Source: Acidobacteriota bacterium (GTDB lineage: Bacteria; Acidobacteriota; Blastocatellia; Pyrinomonadales; Pyrinomonadaceae). Taken from it: a DNA stretch of 64,000 nt. This document shows positions 34,513 to 41,907 of the stretch, one piece after another. A model generated the notes under the pieces. It was not told where the DNA came from. It did no database searches and was given only the letters and a program-made list of their open reading frames with translations. The translations under genes were made by a program, and so were the position numbers. Position 1 is the first letter of the stretch. Every line of letters starts with the position of its first letter. The stretch lies in assembly GCA_023389035.1 (NCBI GenBank), contig JAEWFC010000023.1:186001-250000 (forward strand). The letters run 5' to 3'.

Positions 34513-36011
34513 ATCGTCTCCATCGGCGTCGCCGTCTTTATCCCGTGCACCCGTTTAAATACCAGCTCAGCGCTGATCAGGCAGATCTGCGTTCCTATAC
34601 CTGGATTAGTTCCGGCACCGACATAGAACAGATTCTTCACTTTCTTAGATCTGTTATTCGGACGGAATATCGCCGTCTGCCAGATCGTATGGGCAAGCCC
34701 GAGAGCGGTTCCCTTGTAGGCATTGTAATCCGCCGCGAAATTTTCGACCGTGTAGATCCGCTTGTACTCGATCTTTTCCCTGAGGCCGGGTAAATTCATT
34801 TCCCGTTCGATCAACGCAAGGACCTTTTCTGAATATTCCTCCCTTTCTTCGTCTGAAATACTCAGGTCCGAAGCGATCGGCACCAGCACGAACAGATTTT
34901 CCTTGCCCTCCGGGGCGACGCTAGGATCAGTCACCGACGGTGCGCATATATAAAGCGACGGCTCGTCCGGCAGATGCGGATCCTTATAAATGTCGTCGAA
35001 ATTTTTCCGCCAGTCCTCAGAGAAAAGCAGATTGTGATGTATTAACCCCGGCAGCTTTTCCCTGATTCCCAGATACATGATGAAAGCGGACGGTGCCATC
35101 ACACGCTTCTTCCAGTACCTCTCCGGGTACGTACGCCACTTCTCCTCTAACAGCTTTGTTTCAGTGAACCACGTATCTGCGTTTGAGATAACGATATCGG
35201 CGGGCACGACCTCGCCGTCCGCGAGCCTGACTCCCGTGGTCTCGCTGCCCGAGACGATGATCTCAGCGACGGGCGAATCCGTTCGCAGCACCGCTCCGTT
35301 CTTCTCAGCGACACGTGCGAGAGCCTTGATCAGCTCGTAAAAGCCGCCCTGCGGATAAAATACGCCTTGATTGAAATCCATGTGCGACATCAGGTTATAG
35401 AGCGCCGGTGCCTCGTACGGCGACGTGCCAAGGAACACCATCGTGTATTCCATCACCTGCTGCAGCTTCTTGTGTTTGAAGAACTTCGAGACGAATGAGT
35501 GCATCTTCGAAAAGACCGAAAGCTTTTGCCCCTCGGTCATCACCCGTCGATTAAAGAAATCAAAGACCGTGTCGTAGTTCTTGTACATGAAGTGCTGCGT
35601 CGCGACCTCATATTGATACTTCGACTGTGCCAGATATGCACGCAGCTTCTCTGACGAACCGGGCTCGATCGCCTCGAATGTCGCGGAATCACGCGCGATA
35701 TCCGAATGAATATCAAGCGGCTCTGCGTCGTTGTGAAAGAATATCCGGTATGAAGGGCCAAGCCGGGCTAGGTCAAGGTGATCGCTAACCTTTTCGCCCA
35801 TCAGCTCGAAGAAGTGTTCGAATAGGTCGGGAGCCAGATACCAGGACGGGCCCATATCGAACTTGAACCCGTTCGCCTCGAAGATATTCGCACGCCCGCC
35901 GAGCGTGGAATTCTTCTCGAGAACAGTTACATCGTAACCTTTCTTCGCAAAGAGACCTGCAGTTCCAAGGCCGCCGATACCGGCTCCGATAACCACGACC
36001 TTTTTATTCAT
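34509..36011 (-). CDS. crtI: Phytoene desaturase family carotenoid desaturase
   Basis: A flavoprotein of 500 residues with the FAD motif VVVIGAGIGGLGTAGLFAKKGYDVTVLEKN at the N-terminus (shown as GAGIGGLG) and GGRANIFEANGFKFDMGPS. Central desaturase segments include YPQGGFYELIKALARVAEKNG, and the C-terminal FAD motif is LFYVGAGTNPGIG. It most resembles bacterial CrtI, which converts phytoene to lycopene; CrtD- or CrtN-type specificity cannot be excluded by eye. It overlaps crtB by 8 bp (start within the crtB stop) and converges with the UbiA gene. The ATG at 36011 is used rather than a TTG at 36023. Confidence 0.93.
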   Translation of the reverse strand: MNKKVVVIGAGIGGLGTAGLFAKKGYDVTVLEKNSTLGGRANIFEANGFKFDMGPSWYLAPDLFEHFFELMGEKVSDHLDLARLGPSYRIFFHNDAEPLDIHSDIARDSATFEAIEPGSSEKLRAYLAQSKYQYEVATQHFMYKNYDTVFDFFNRRVMTEGQKLSVFSKMHSFVSKFFKHKKLQQVMEYTMVFLGTSPYEAPALYNLMSHMDFNQGVFYPQGGFYELIKALARVAEKNGAVLRTDSPVAEIIVSGSETTGVRLADGEVVPADIVISNADTWFTETKLLEEKWRTYPERYWKKRVMAPSAFIMYLGIREKLPGLIHHNLLFSEDWRKNFDDIYKDPHLPDEPSLYICAPSVTDPSVAPEGKENLFVLVPIASDLSISDEEREEYSEKVLALIEREMNLPGLREKIEYKRIYTVENFAADYNAYKGTALGLAHTIWQTAIFRPNNRSKKVKNLFYVGAGTNPGIGTQICLISAELVFKRVHGIKTATPMETI

Positions 36012-36951
36012 AAACTCCGGCAAGTGCCTTTAGCGAAAGATATATTTTCTGCTGGCGATTTGTCCGAACTCTGCCCGCAAAGACGTTGTAATTCGCACGT
36101 TCGATCTCGCCCAAGATAGCCTTGTACAGAACATACGAAACCCGCACCGCAAGACGTCCTCGCCAGTGCAGCAGCTTGATCCCTGGAAGTGCCTCGCGAT
36201 AGACCTGCCGGTTTCGCTCGATCTGAAACTTCATGAACGCCTCGAACCGCTCGTCCCGCACCTTCCCCGCAATATCCTGGCCCGTAAGTCCGAATCGTGC
36301 CAACTCGTCCTGCGGCATGTACACACGTCCAAGCTCATCGTAGTCTTCCCGAATATCCCGCAAGAAATTCGTGAGCTGAAAGGCATACCCCAACTTCTTG
36401 GCGTACTCGAACGCGTCTTCCGTCGAGTAACCGACGATTCGCGTGACCATCAGCCCGATAACTCCGGCCGAGCCGTACATATAATCTTCAAGTTCTGAGT
36501 AATCAGCGTACTCAAACTTCTCTTCATCCATGAACATCGATCGAAGAAAAGCCTCGCCGTCCGCGGTCGGGATCCCGTAACGGTCGAACGTCGCCACGAT
36601 CGCGTTCAGCACCGCGTCTTCGCTGCCGCCATTCGCCGCCGCCCGTCGCCATTCTTGCCGCCACACTTCGAGCTTTCGGAGGGCCTCGTCATGGTCGCTG
36701 CAGTCCGGATCGTCAACTATCTCATCGGGTATGCGGGCGAAAGCATAGACAGCGTAGATCGCATTTCGCACGTCTTTCGGAAAGAACTGCGTCGCAAAAT
36801 AAAAGCTCGTGCCATAGTGCTTTGTTATCTTTCGGCATTCCTCATAGCCTCGGGCGAGATGGGCCGCCGAACCGTACGAAGGCTCAGGCCGCTGCTCAAG
36901 TTCAACGACGTTTTCCCGCGCAGTGAACTGCTGTGCTCGGATGCGAGTCAT
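36004..36951 (-). CDS. crtB: Phytoene/squalene synthase family protein (phytoene synthase)
   Basis: CrtB condenses two geranylgeranyl diphosphates to phytoene. The 315-residue protein shows both Asp-rich motifs of the family, DEIVDDPDCSDHD near residue 75 and NFLRDIREDYDELGRVYMP near 190. The hallmark SFYFATQFFPKDVRNAIYAVYAFAR lies near residue 45 (core YAVYAFARIPDE). The start at 36951 is preferred since it lies 35 bp after the UDG stop; the frame is open further upstream into the UDG gene. With crtI directly downstream, phytoene rather than squalene is the probable product. Confidence 0.93.
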   Translation of the reverse strand: MTRIRAQQFTARENVVELEQRPEPSYGSAAHLARGYEECRKITKHYGTSFYFATQFFPKDVRNAIYAVYAFARIPDEIVDDPDCSDHDEALRKLEVWRQEWRRAAANGGSEDAVLNAIVATFDRYGIPTADGEAFLRSMFMDEEKFEYADYSELEDYMYGSAGVIGLMVTRIVGYSTEDAFEYAKKLGYAFQLTNFLRDIREDYDELGRVYMPQDELARFGLTGQDIAGKVRDERFEAFMKFQIERNRQVYREALPGIKLLHWRGRLAVRVSYVLYKAILGEIERANYNVFAGRVRTNRQQKIYLSLKALAGVYE

Positions 36952-36986
36952 ATACCCAGTTTTTCGAGTATACGCTCTTTTCAGAT

Positions 36987-37928
36987 TCAGGAATCGAGAA
37001 AGTTCCGGACCTTTTTCATATCGTCCCAAACCTCGCGTTTTTTGTGCGGGTCGCGAAGCAAATACGCGGGATGAAAGGTGGGCATCACCTTGACGCCGAA
37101 GTAATCGTGAAATTCTCCGCGGAGCTTAGTGATAGGCGTCTTAACCTGCAGCAGGTTATGGGCGGCCGTCGCACCGAGAACGACGATCACTTTCGGTTTG
37201 ATCACCGCGATCTCCCGCAATATATACGGCCTGCACGCAGCGGTCTCGTTCGGTTCAGGCTTGCGGTTGCCCGGCGGGCGGCAACGGTTGATATTTCCGA
37301 TGCAAACCTCGTCGCGGCTCAGCCCGATGCTTTCAATTATCTTGGTCAGCAGCTGGCCGGCACGGCCGACGAACGGTTTGCCTTGCTCGTCCTCGTCGGC
37401 ACCCGGCGCTTCGCCAATGAACATCAGTTCGGCCTGAAAATTACCCGTCGTATGCACTATCTGCATTCGACCAGCGTGCAGCGGACATCGCGTGCAATCG
37501 CCGATCTCGATGCGGATATATTCGATCGTATCGTTAGCGTGCTCAAGCCTTGCATCGGGCTCTTCGACGCTTACGGCAGGCGACGCGGGCTTCGCCAGTT
37601 CAACTATCTCCGAGGTCTCGGCGATCGTTTCCGCCATTTTCTCTTTTGCAGGCGGCCGGCGTTTAAGCGATGGCAGTGCTCCAAGTCGCGAAGCCCGCGG
37701 CTTGGGCTGTGTCGCGGCCGGCATCTTGATCTCGGGCCTTTCATACTCGCCTCGAACCGCATCTGTCCGCACGTCGACAACGGGAGACGGAACGGCAGCC
37801 GGACGCGACGAAGCTTGCTGTACTTTTGCGTCACTCAGCTCGACATCGAGCCGGTCTATGCCCAGTTCCTGTGCGTACAGCAGATGTTCCTTTACGTCTT
37901 CGATCAGGCGGGTGAGGTCGTTTGGCAT
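36987..37928 (-). CDS. Family 4 uracil-DNA glycosylase with N-terminal extension
   Basis: The 313-residue protein has a C-terminal UdgA-like domain of about 190 residues. Motif A is FIGEAPGADEDEQGKPFVGRAG (core GEAPGADEDE); the four cysteines that bind a 4Fe-4S cluster lie in GDCTRCPL and NINRCRPPGNRKPEPNETAACRPY; and the motif HPAYLLRD lies near the end. It removes uracil from DNA, starting base-excision repair. The first 120 residues form a Pro/Ala/Lys-rich low-complexity extension, apparently disordered, of unknown role. The start overlaps the coaBC stop by one base (TAATG), so it is co-translated with coaBC. Confidence 0.92.
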   Translation of the reverse strand: MPNDLTRLIEDVKEHLLYAQELGIDRLDVELSDAKVQQASSRPAAVPSPVVDVRTDAVRGEYERPEIKMPAATQPKPRASRLGALPSLKRRPPAKEKMAETIAETSEIVELAKPASPAVSVEEPDARLEHANDTIEYIRIEIGDCTRCPLHAGRMQIVHTTGNFQAELMFIGEAPGADEDEQGKPFVGRAGQLLTKIIESIGLSRDEVCIGNINRCRPPGNRKPEPNETAACRPYILREIAVIKPKVIVVLGATAAHNLLQVKTPITKLRGEFHDYFGVKVMPTFHPAYLLRDPHKKREVWDDMKKVRNFLDS

Positions 37929-39256
37929 TATTTTTTCTTTCTCAATTCGATTATCTGATCGATGATCTTGTCGGCCATCGCACGCTTTGACATTAGCGGC
38001 AGTTCGAGGCTTTTGCCTGAGCGGACAAGGATCGTCGCGACATTTGTGTCGGTGTTAAAGCCCGCACCTTCGACGGTCAGGTCGTTCGCAACGACCATAT
38101 CCAGATCTTTCTTGCCCATCTTGATCCGGGCGTATGTGAGCACGTCGTTCGTTTCCGCGGCGAACCCGACCACGAGCTGGCCGTTGCGTCTGCGTTTCGA
38201 AACCTCGGAAAGAATATCCGGCGTTTTCTTTAATTCAAGATTCAGCTTGTCGTGGCCTTCTTTCTTGATCTTCGAATCCGCTGCCGCTGCCGGAGCATAG
38301 TCCGCGACCGCGGCCGCACCGACGAAAACGGTCGCTTGTCCGACCTCAGACATCACCGCGTCAAACATCTCGCGCGCTGACAAAGCTCTGATCACGCGAA
38401 CGCCCGCGGGCGGCTCGACACTCGTTACACCCGCGACAACTGTAACCTCGGCACCGCGATCGCGTGCCGCCTCAGCCACCGCAAAACCCATCTTGCCCGA
38501 CGAATGATTTGAAATGAACCGTACCGGGTCGATCGGCTCGCGTGTCCCGCCAACCGTGATCAGCATCCGTTCGCCGCCCAAGTCGTTCGATCGCGGATCG
38601 CGGATCGCGGAATGCGGATCTTCGTCTCCATTCGTGCTCCGAGCAGTTTCGCTTTGCTTCTCTGTTAATATCGTCTCCGTACCTAAGTTCTTTGCGTCTT
38701 CGCTTCTTTGCACCTTTGCGTTAAGGATCTTGAGAGCCTGCGAAACGATATTCTCCACGTCCTCCAGCTTTCCGGTCCCGACCGTCTTACACGCCAGTTC
38801 ACCGGCCACCGGTTCAACGAAATACACACCGTCTTTCTTGAGCTGCTCAATGTTTCGCTGTGTCGCTGGTTGTTCCCACATCGTCGTATTCATCGCCGGA
38901 GCGATCATCACCGGTGCGGTCGAAGCAAGATATGTCGATGAAAGGAAATCGTCCGCCACGCCATTCGCGAACTTTGCGATGATGTTCGCCGTCGCCGGAA
39001 CTATCAGCAGCAGATCGATCTCCTGCGAAAAATTTATGTGAGCGATCGGATCTGGATTTGCCGGGTCATAATCGTCCACGATCACGTGCTTGTCGGTGAG
39101 GGCCCGGAACGTCAAAGGCTGAACGAATTCCGTCGCATGCCGCGTCATCGCCACCGAGACCTCGCAGCCCGCCTTCTGCAGCGACCGCATCACCTCGACC
39201 GCCTTATAAGCCGCGATCCCGCCACTCACGCCTAAACCAACCCTAAATTTGCCCAT
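37928..39256 (-). CDS. coaBC: Bifunctional phosphopantothenoylcysteine decarboxylase/synthetase
   Basis: CoaBC makes 4'-phosphopantetheine for coenzyme A. Residues 1-175 are the flavin-dependent decarboxylase (LGVSGGIAAYKAVEVMRSL, PAMNTTMWEQPATQRN). Residues 227-442 are the CTP-dependent synthetase (LITVGGTREPIDPVRFISNHSSGKMG core GGTREPIDPVRFISN, VGAAAVADYAP). The linker of about 50 residues between them is unusual: at DNA level it consists of dispersed-repeat-like sequence, including a copy of the AACGCAAAG-type repeat and an ATCCGCG direct repeat, yet stays in frame. The start at 39256 gives the normal N-terminus. It heads the coaBC-udg-crtB-crtI run. Confidence 0.93.
   Translation of the reverse strand: MGKFRVGLGVSGGIAAYKAVEVMRSLQKAGCEVSVAMTRHATEFVQPLTFRALTDKHVIVDDYDPANPDPIAHINFSQEIDLLLIVPATANIIAKFANGVADDFLSSTYLASTAPVMIAPAMNTTMWEQPATQRNIEQLKKDGVYFVEPVAGELACKTVGTGKLEDVENIVSQALKILNAKVQRSEDAKNLGTETILTEKQSETARSTNGDEDPHSAIRDPRSNDLGGERMLITVGGTREPIDPVRFISNHSSGKMGFAVAEAARDRGAEVTVVAGVTSVEPPAGVRVIRALSAREMFDAVMSEVGQATVFVGAAAVADYAPAAAADSKIKKEGHDKLNLELKKTPDILSEVSKRRRNGQLVVGFAAETNDVLTYARIKMGKKDLDMVVANDLTVEGAGFNTDTNVATILVRSGKSLELPLMSKRAMADKIIDQIIELRKKK
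38581..38735. repeat. Dispersed-repeat-derived sequence inside the coaBC linker
   Basis: Three low-complexity blocks lie within the interdomain linker: an 8-10 bp direct repeat of the GATCGCG type (about 38587-38618), a purine-rich stretch, and a CTTTGCG/CTTCGC motif repeated four times (about 38688-38722). The last block is the same repeat type seen in the gene-free region at 40570-40890. Confidence 0.6.
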
Positions 39257-39304
39257 GGTGCCCGCAGACCGAAATCAAGTATCGCCTTCCAACCCCCCGC
39301 ATTC

Positions 39305-39357
39305 ATCTCTTATCTACCATCATCTATCATCTATCACCTACCATCTACCACTTATCC
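39305..39357. repeat. Degenerate ATCTACC/ATCTATC microsatellite
   Basis: Seven or so copies of a 7-bp unit (ATCTACC, ATCTATC and variants) lie between coaBC and the next gene. No gene or promoter is evident in the 167-bp interval. Confidence 0.6.
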
Positions 39358-39423
39358 ACGATTTTACTACAGTTAACCGCCCGACCCATGTTAGAATCGC
39401 GGCGGACATTGCGTGAGGTTTAT

Positions 39424-40197
39424 ATGAAACGCTTGGCAACCCGATCGATCGCATTCGTCGCCACCTTTTTTACGGGCGCGTGGCTAGCGTGGATCTTCAT
39501 CGCTCCTGCACACCTGCTCGGCGAACATGATGCGAATGGCGTCCCAGCCATCGTTTTAAACGAAGTACCCGCACACCCTGTTTCTGACGAACCGACGGTT
39601 ACTAGCATTGAAGAGAGATTAATCGAGACCTTTACCGACGCTAAACGAGTCGGTCGAAAGCGTCAAAATAAGGTTGAACTGCAGTGTATCGACCGCGGTG
39701 GCGAAGTGATCGCCAACCTAGCTTTTTTCTCACGTTCAAATGATGGCCAATGGTTGAAGCGGCAAACATTTTCTTGGGTGAAAGATAATTTGATGGGTTG
39801 CTCACCGGAAGTGTTGGACTTTAACAACGACGGATTTGGTGATCTGACCTTTGTCTCGAGTACTGCGGCACGCGGTGCGAACGAGATCCGAACATTGCTC
39901 GTTTACGACAAAATGAAGGACGAATTGACCCATATCAAGAACTCCGAAGACTATCCAAATCTCGAATACAATAAGAAGCTTGATTGTATTACGTCAATGA
40001 TGTTCCACGGATCATCAACAACCGTCTTTCTTCGTATAGATGGAGACGAATTGAAAGACTTTGCCGTGGTTAATACCGGAAACGAGCTGTCTGTTCGGGT
40101 ATTGAGGGGCGACCGCTGGGTTGAATCTTATCGAAGAAAAATGAGCTTAGACGATATTTACACTAGATATTCAACCTACAACCCGCCAAGGCCGTGA
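39424..40197 (+). CDS. Hypothetical membrane-anchored protein with one FG-GAP-like motif
   Basis: The 257-residue protein has one N-terminal hydrophobic helix (SIAFVATFFTGAWLAWIFIA) that could be a signal anchor. The remaining soluble domain contains a single Ca-binding-loop-like motif, DFNNDGFGDLTFVS near residue 140, and a second, weaker one near DGDELKDFAVVN. The pattern of alternating strands suggests a partial beta-propeller or FG-GAP fold. No homologue is recognised. The ATG at 39424 is chosen for GAGGTTTAT just before it. The gene stands alone between coaBC and the repeat-rich region, and its AT content is slightly higher than that of its neighbours. Confidence 0.72.
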   Translation: MKRLATRSIAFVATFFTGAWLAWIFIAPAHLLGEHDANGVPAIVLNEVPAHPVSDEPTVTSIEERLIETFTDAKRVGRKRQNKVELQCIDRGGEVIANLAFFSRSNDGQWLKRQTFSWVKDNLMGCSPEVLDFNNDGFGDLTFVSSTAARGANEIRTLLVYDKMKDELTHIKNSEDYPNLEYNKKLDCITSMMFHGSSTTVFLRIDGDELKDFAVVNTGNELSVRVLRGDRWVESYRRKMSLDDIYTRYSTYNPPRP

Positions 40198-40260
40198 TCA
40201 GCAAGCTCTGTACGAGCTATACGATACGTTTGTAGTAGAGTCGCGGCCCGACATCTTCAA

Positions 40261-40438
40261 GCTCCGTAAGAGCGACATGTTTGTAGCGAGGCCGCTTTGC
40301 CCCACATTTCTTCCATCTCCCGTAGGAGCGACATGTTTGTAGTATCTTTGCCCCACATTTCTTCTAGCTCCGTAGGAGCGACATGTTTGTAGTATCGAAG
40401 TATTCTCGGCGAGCCGAAGCTCCGTAGGAGCGGCACAA
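40261..40438. repeat. Four copies of a dispersed palindromic repeat (GCTCCGTAGGAGC core)
   Basis: The palindromic core GCTCCGTAGGAGC followed by GACATGTTTGTAG occurs at 40261 and, with small variations, at 40317, 40367 and 40419. Copies are about 50 bp apart and two are separated by the same spacer TTTGCCCCACATTTCTTC (40297 and 40347). The fourth copy keeps only the palindrome. Confidence 0.85.
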
Positions 40439-40579
40439 TATCCCGCGATCTTCTCGATCTTTCGTTACCTCCTTTCGACAACATTTATCCGAGACGATCT
40501 CTGGTCCCAAGGCGCCGGTCTCGTTTTAACGTGCTTATCTAAACTCGCTTTAGCAACCGACATTACCTTTGCGACTAAG

Positions 40580-40658
40580 CCCTTGCTAACGCGCGGGCCT
40601 CTGCATGTCGATCCCTGCCTTTGCAACCTTAGCGGCCTTCGCGACTTTGCGTTAAAAC
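40580..40658. repeat. Composite dispersed repeat, copy 1
   Basis: A 27-bp block beginning CCCTTGCTAACGC and ending CTCTGCAT (40580-40606) is followed by an imperfect CTTTGCG-type block that ends TTTGCGTTAAAAC. The same order recurs at 40829-40889. Confidence 0.7.
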
Positions 40659-40737
40659 TCTTCTCCTATCCGATACGCAACGGCCTTCTTCCGGCCCCAG
40701 GCGGCGGAGCCGTCTTTCCGACGAAGTCGGCAATCAG

Positions 40738-40758
40738 CCACGTCCCTTTAGGGCGTGG
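40738..40758. repeat. Palindromic element CCACG..GTGG
   Basis: A 21-bp imperfect palindrome, CCACG-T-CCCT paired with AGGG-C-GTGG around a short TT centre, typical of REP-like units. It is not next to a gene end. Confidence 0.55.
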
Positions 40759-40828
40759 TTGTCATCCGAACAATTCCCAGGGCGTTTTAACGTCTTTACA
40801 AACGTTTAGCCACAGATTCTCTCAACCT

Positions 40829-40889
40829 CCCTTGCTCACGCTCGGGCCTCTGCATTTCCCTTTGTGAACTTGGCGTCTTTGCGTGAAAC
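40829..40889. repeat. Composite dispersed repeat, copy 2
   Basis: The 27-bp block at 40829-40855 differs from copy 1 by a few bases (CCCTTGCTCACGC) and is again followed by a CTTTGCG-type block ending TTTGCGTGAAAC. Confidence 0.7.
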
Positions 40890-41016
40890 GGCCTTTCATA
40901 TCGTGCAAATCGCGCATATCGCGCAATATGCCATCGGAATCACTCTGCAAACGATTCATAATGTACCGGGAATCGTCCACCGGCCAGATATTTGATAACT
41001 CGATCTCGAAAATATC

Positions 41017-41078
41017 GCGTCACCAAAAATGCGTCACCAAATGCGTCACCAAAATGCGGCACCAAAATGCGTCACCAC
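41017..41078. repeat. Five-unit tandem repeat, about 13 bp (GCGTCACCAAAAT)
   Basis: Units begin at 41017, 41031, 41043, 41056 and 41069 with spacing 14, 12, 13 and 13 bp; the fourth has GCGGCACC. The varying A-run explains the length differences. Confidence 0.85.
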
Positions 41079-41210
41079 TTCGCGGCTTTCCGCGCACCGG
41101 CCTGGCTTAACCCGAAATTCGTTCGACCATGGACGCGATCGGCGACACAACCCCGGAAGGTACAATGACCGGATCTTTGGCACGCTTCGACGAAAAAACG
41201 CCAAAAACGC

Positions 41211-41331
41211 CGATGTTTGTTCCAGGGGGGTTCCACTTGCGCGTGCGCAAATTGGAACAAAAATAGGCAAAAAAGCCTATTTTTGTCCCAGACTGTCCCA
41301 GACGCACGCACTCGCACTGGGACAAACATCG
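41211..41331. repeat. 121-bp structured inverted-repeat element
   Basis: The outer arms CGATGTTTGTTCCAG (41211-41225) and CTGGGACAAACATCG (41317-41331) are complementary with one mismatch. Inside are a 12-bp hairpin ACAAAAATAGGC/GCCTATTTTTGT around AAAAAA (41257-41286) and further imperfect hairpins. It resembles a miniature inverted-repeat element; no target-site duplication was identified. Confidence 0.7.
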
Positions 41332-41385
41332 CGTTTTAGTGATTCCGACCGCGGTGAGAGAGCGGCTCTTTGATAATCTGATTGA

Positions 41386-41907
41386 ATGAAACCCGAGACA
41401 CTTTCTTCCAAGACCATTTACAGCGGCGACGTGTTCGATATTCGCGTGGACGAGATCCGCGAGGGCGATGCCGAATACAAGCGGGACATTGTCGTACACA
41501 ACGGCAGCTGCGTGATCATTCCGATCTATGACGACGGAACGGTCGCTCTGGTGCGGCAATACCGGCACGCCGCCGGAAAAGAACTGCTCGAGGTCGCCGC
41601 AGGAACGCTCGAAGACGGCGAAGACCCGCGAACAGCGGCCATTCGCGAGCTCGAGGAAGAGATCGGCGTCACGGCGGAGACGATCGAGCAGATCTCCGAG
41701 TTTTACGTATCGCCCGGATTTCTCACCGAAAAGATGTTCGTTTTCGTCGCGACCGGATTAACTGAGGTAGGTCAAAAGCTGGAAGACGACGAGATCCTGA
41801 CCATCGAACGCCATCGCTTCCCCGCGCTGATGCAGATGATCGAACGCGGCGAGATCGAAGACGCCAAGACCATCATCGCAATAATGCTGGCGTCTAAGCG
41901 GTCTTAA
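41386..41907 (+). CDS. Nudix hydrolase, ADP-ribose pyrophosphatase-like
   Basis: The 173-residue protein has a perfect Nudix box, GTLEDGEDPRTAAIRELEEEIGV (GX5EX7REUXEEXGU, core REL-EEEIG) near residue 68. The N-terminal strand pattern ETLSSKTIYSGDVFDIRVDE and the loop VRQYRHAAGKELLEVAAG are typical of ADP-ribose pyrophosphatases. The Pro about 15 residues after the box (YVSPGFLTEKM) supports that subgroup. The gene overlaps the end of the convergent cphA by four bases. The leader holds no clear ribosome binding site, as the start directly abuts the repeat region. Confidence 0.92.
   Translation: MKPETLSSKTIYSGDVFDIRVDEIREGDAEYKRDIVVHNGSCVIIPIYDDGTVALVRQYRHAAGKELLEVAAGTLEDGEDPRTAAIRELEEEIGVTAETIEQISEFYVSPGFLTEKMFVFVATGLTEVGQKLEDDEILTIERHRFPALMQMIERGEIEDAKTIIAIMLASKRS

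Larger units (their letters stand above)
40198..41385. other. Gene-free, repeat-rich intergenic region (1.2 kb)
   Basis: No convincing gene is present. The region is a patchwork of dispersed palindromic repeats (40261-40438), a duplicated composite repeat (40580-40658 and 40829-40889), a further palindrome (40738-40758), a 13-bp tandem array (41017-41078) and a structured inverted repeat (41211-41331). Short open frames over these blocks simply translate the repeats. Confidence 0.85.

Noticed and set aside
36933..37958. A 341-codon open frame on the plus strand
   Set aside because: It lies antisense to the uracil-DNA glycosylase and crtB genes, has no ribosome binding site and its translation shows no domain; the opposite strand has clear catalytic motifs.
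40261..40438. A CRISPR array
   Set aside because: Repeats are palindromic and variable, the spacers are partly identical, only four units exist and no cas gene is nearby.
40257..40484. A 75-codon minus-strand frame with repeated EEMWGK
   Set aside because: It is only the translation of the palindromic repeat array; no start signal and no conservation expected.
40883..41110. A plus-strand frame with repeated Cys-Val-Thr and His-Gln
   Set aside because: It is the translation of the 13-bp tandem repeat.
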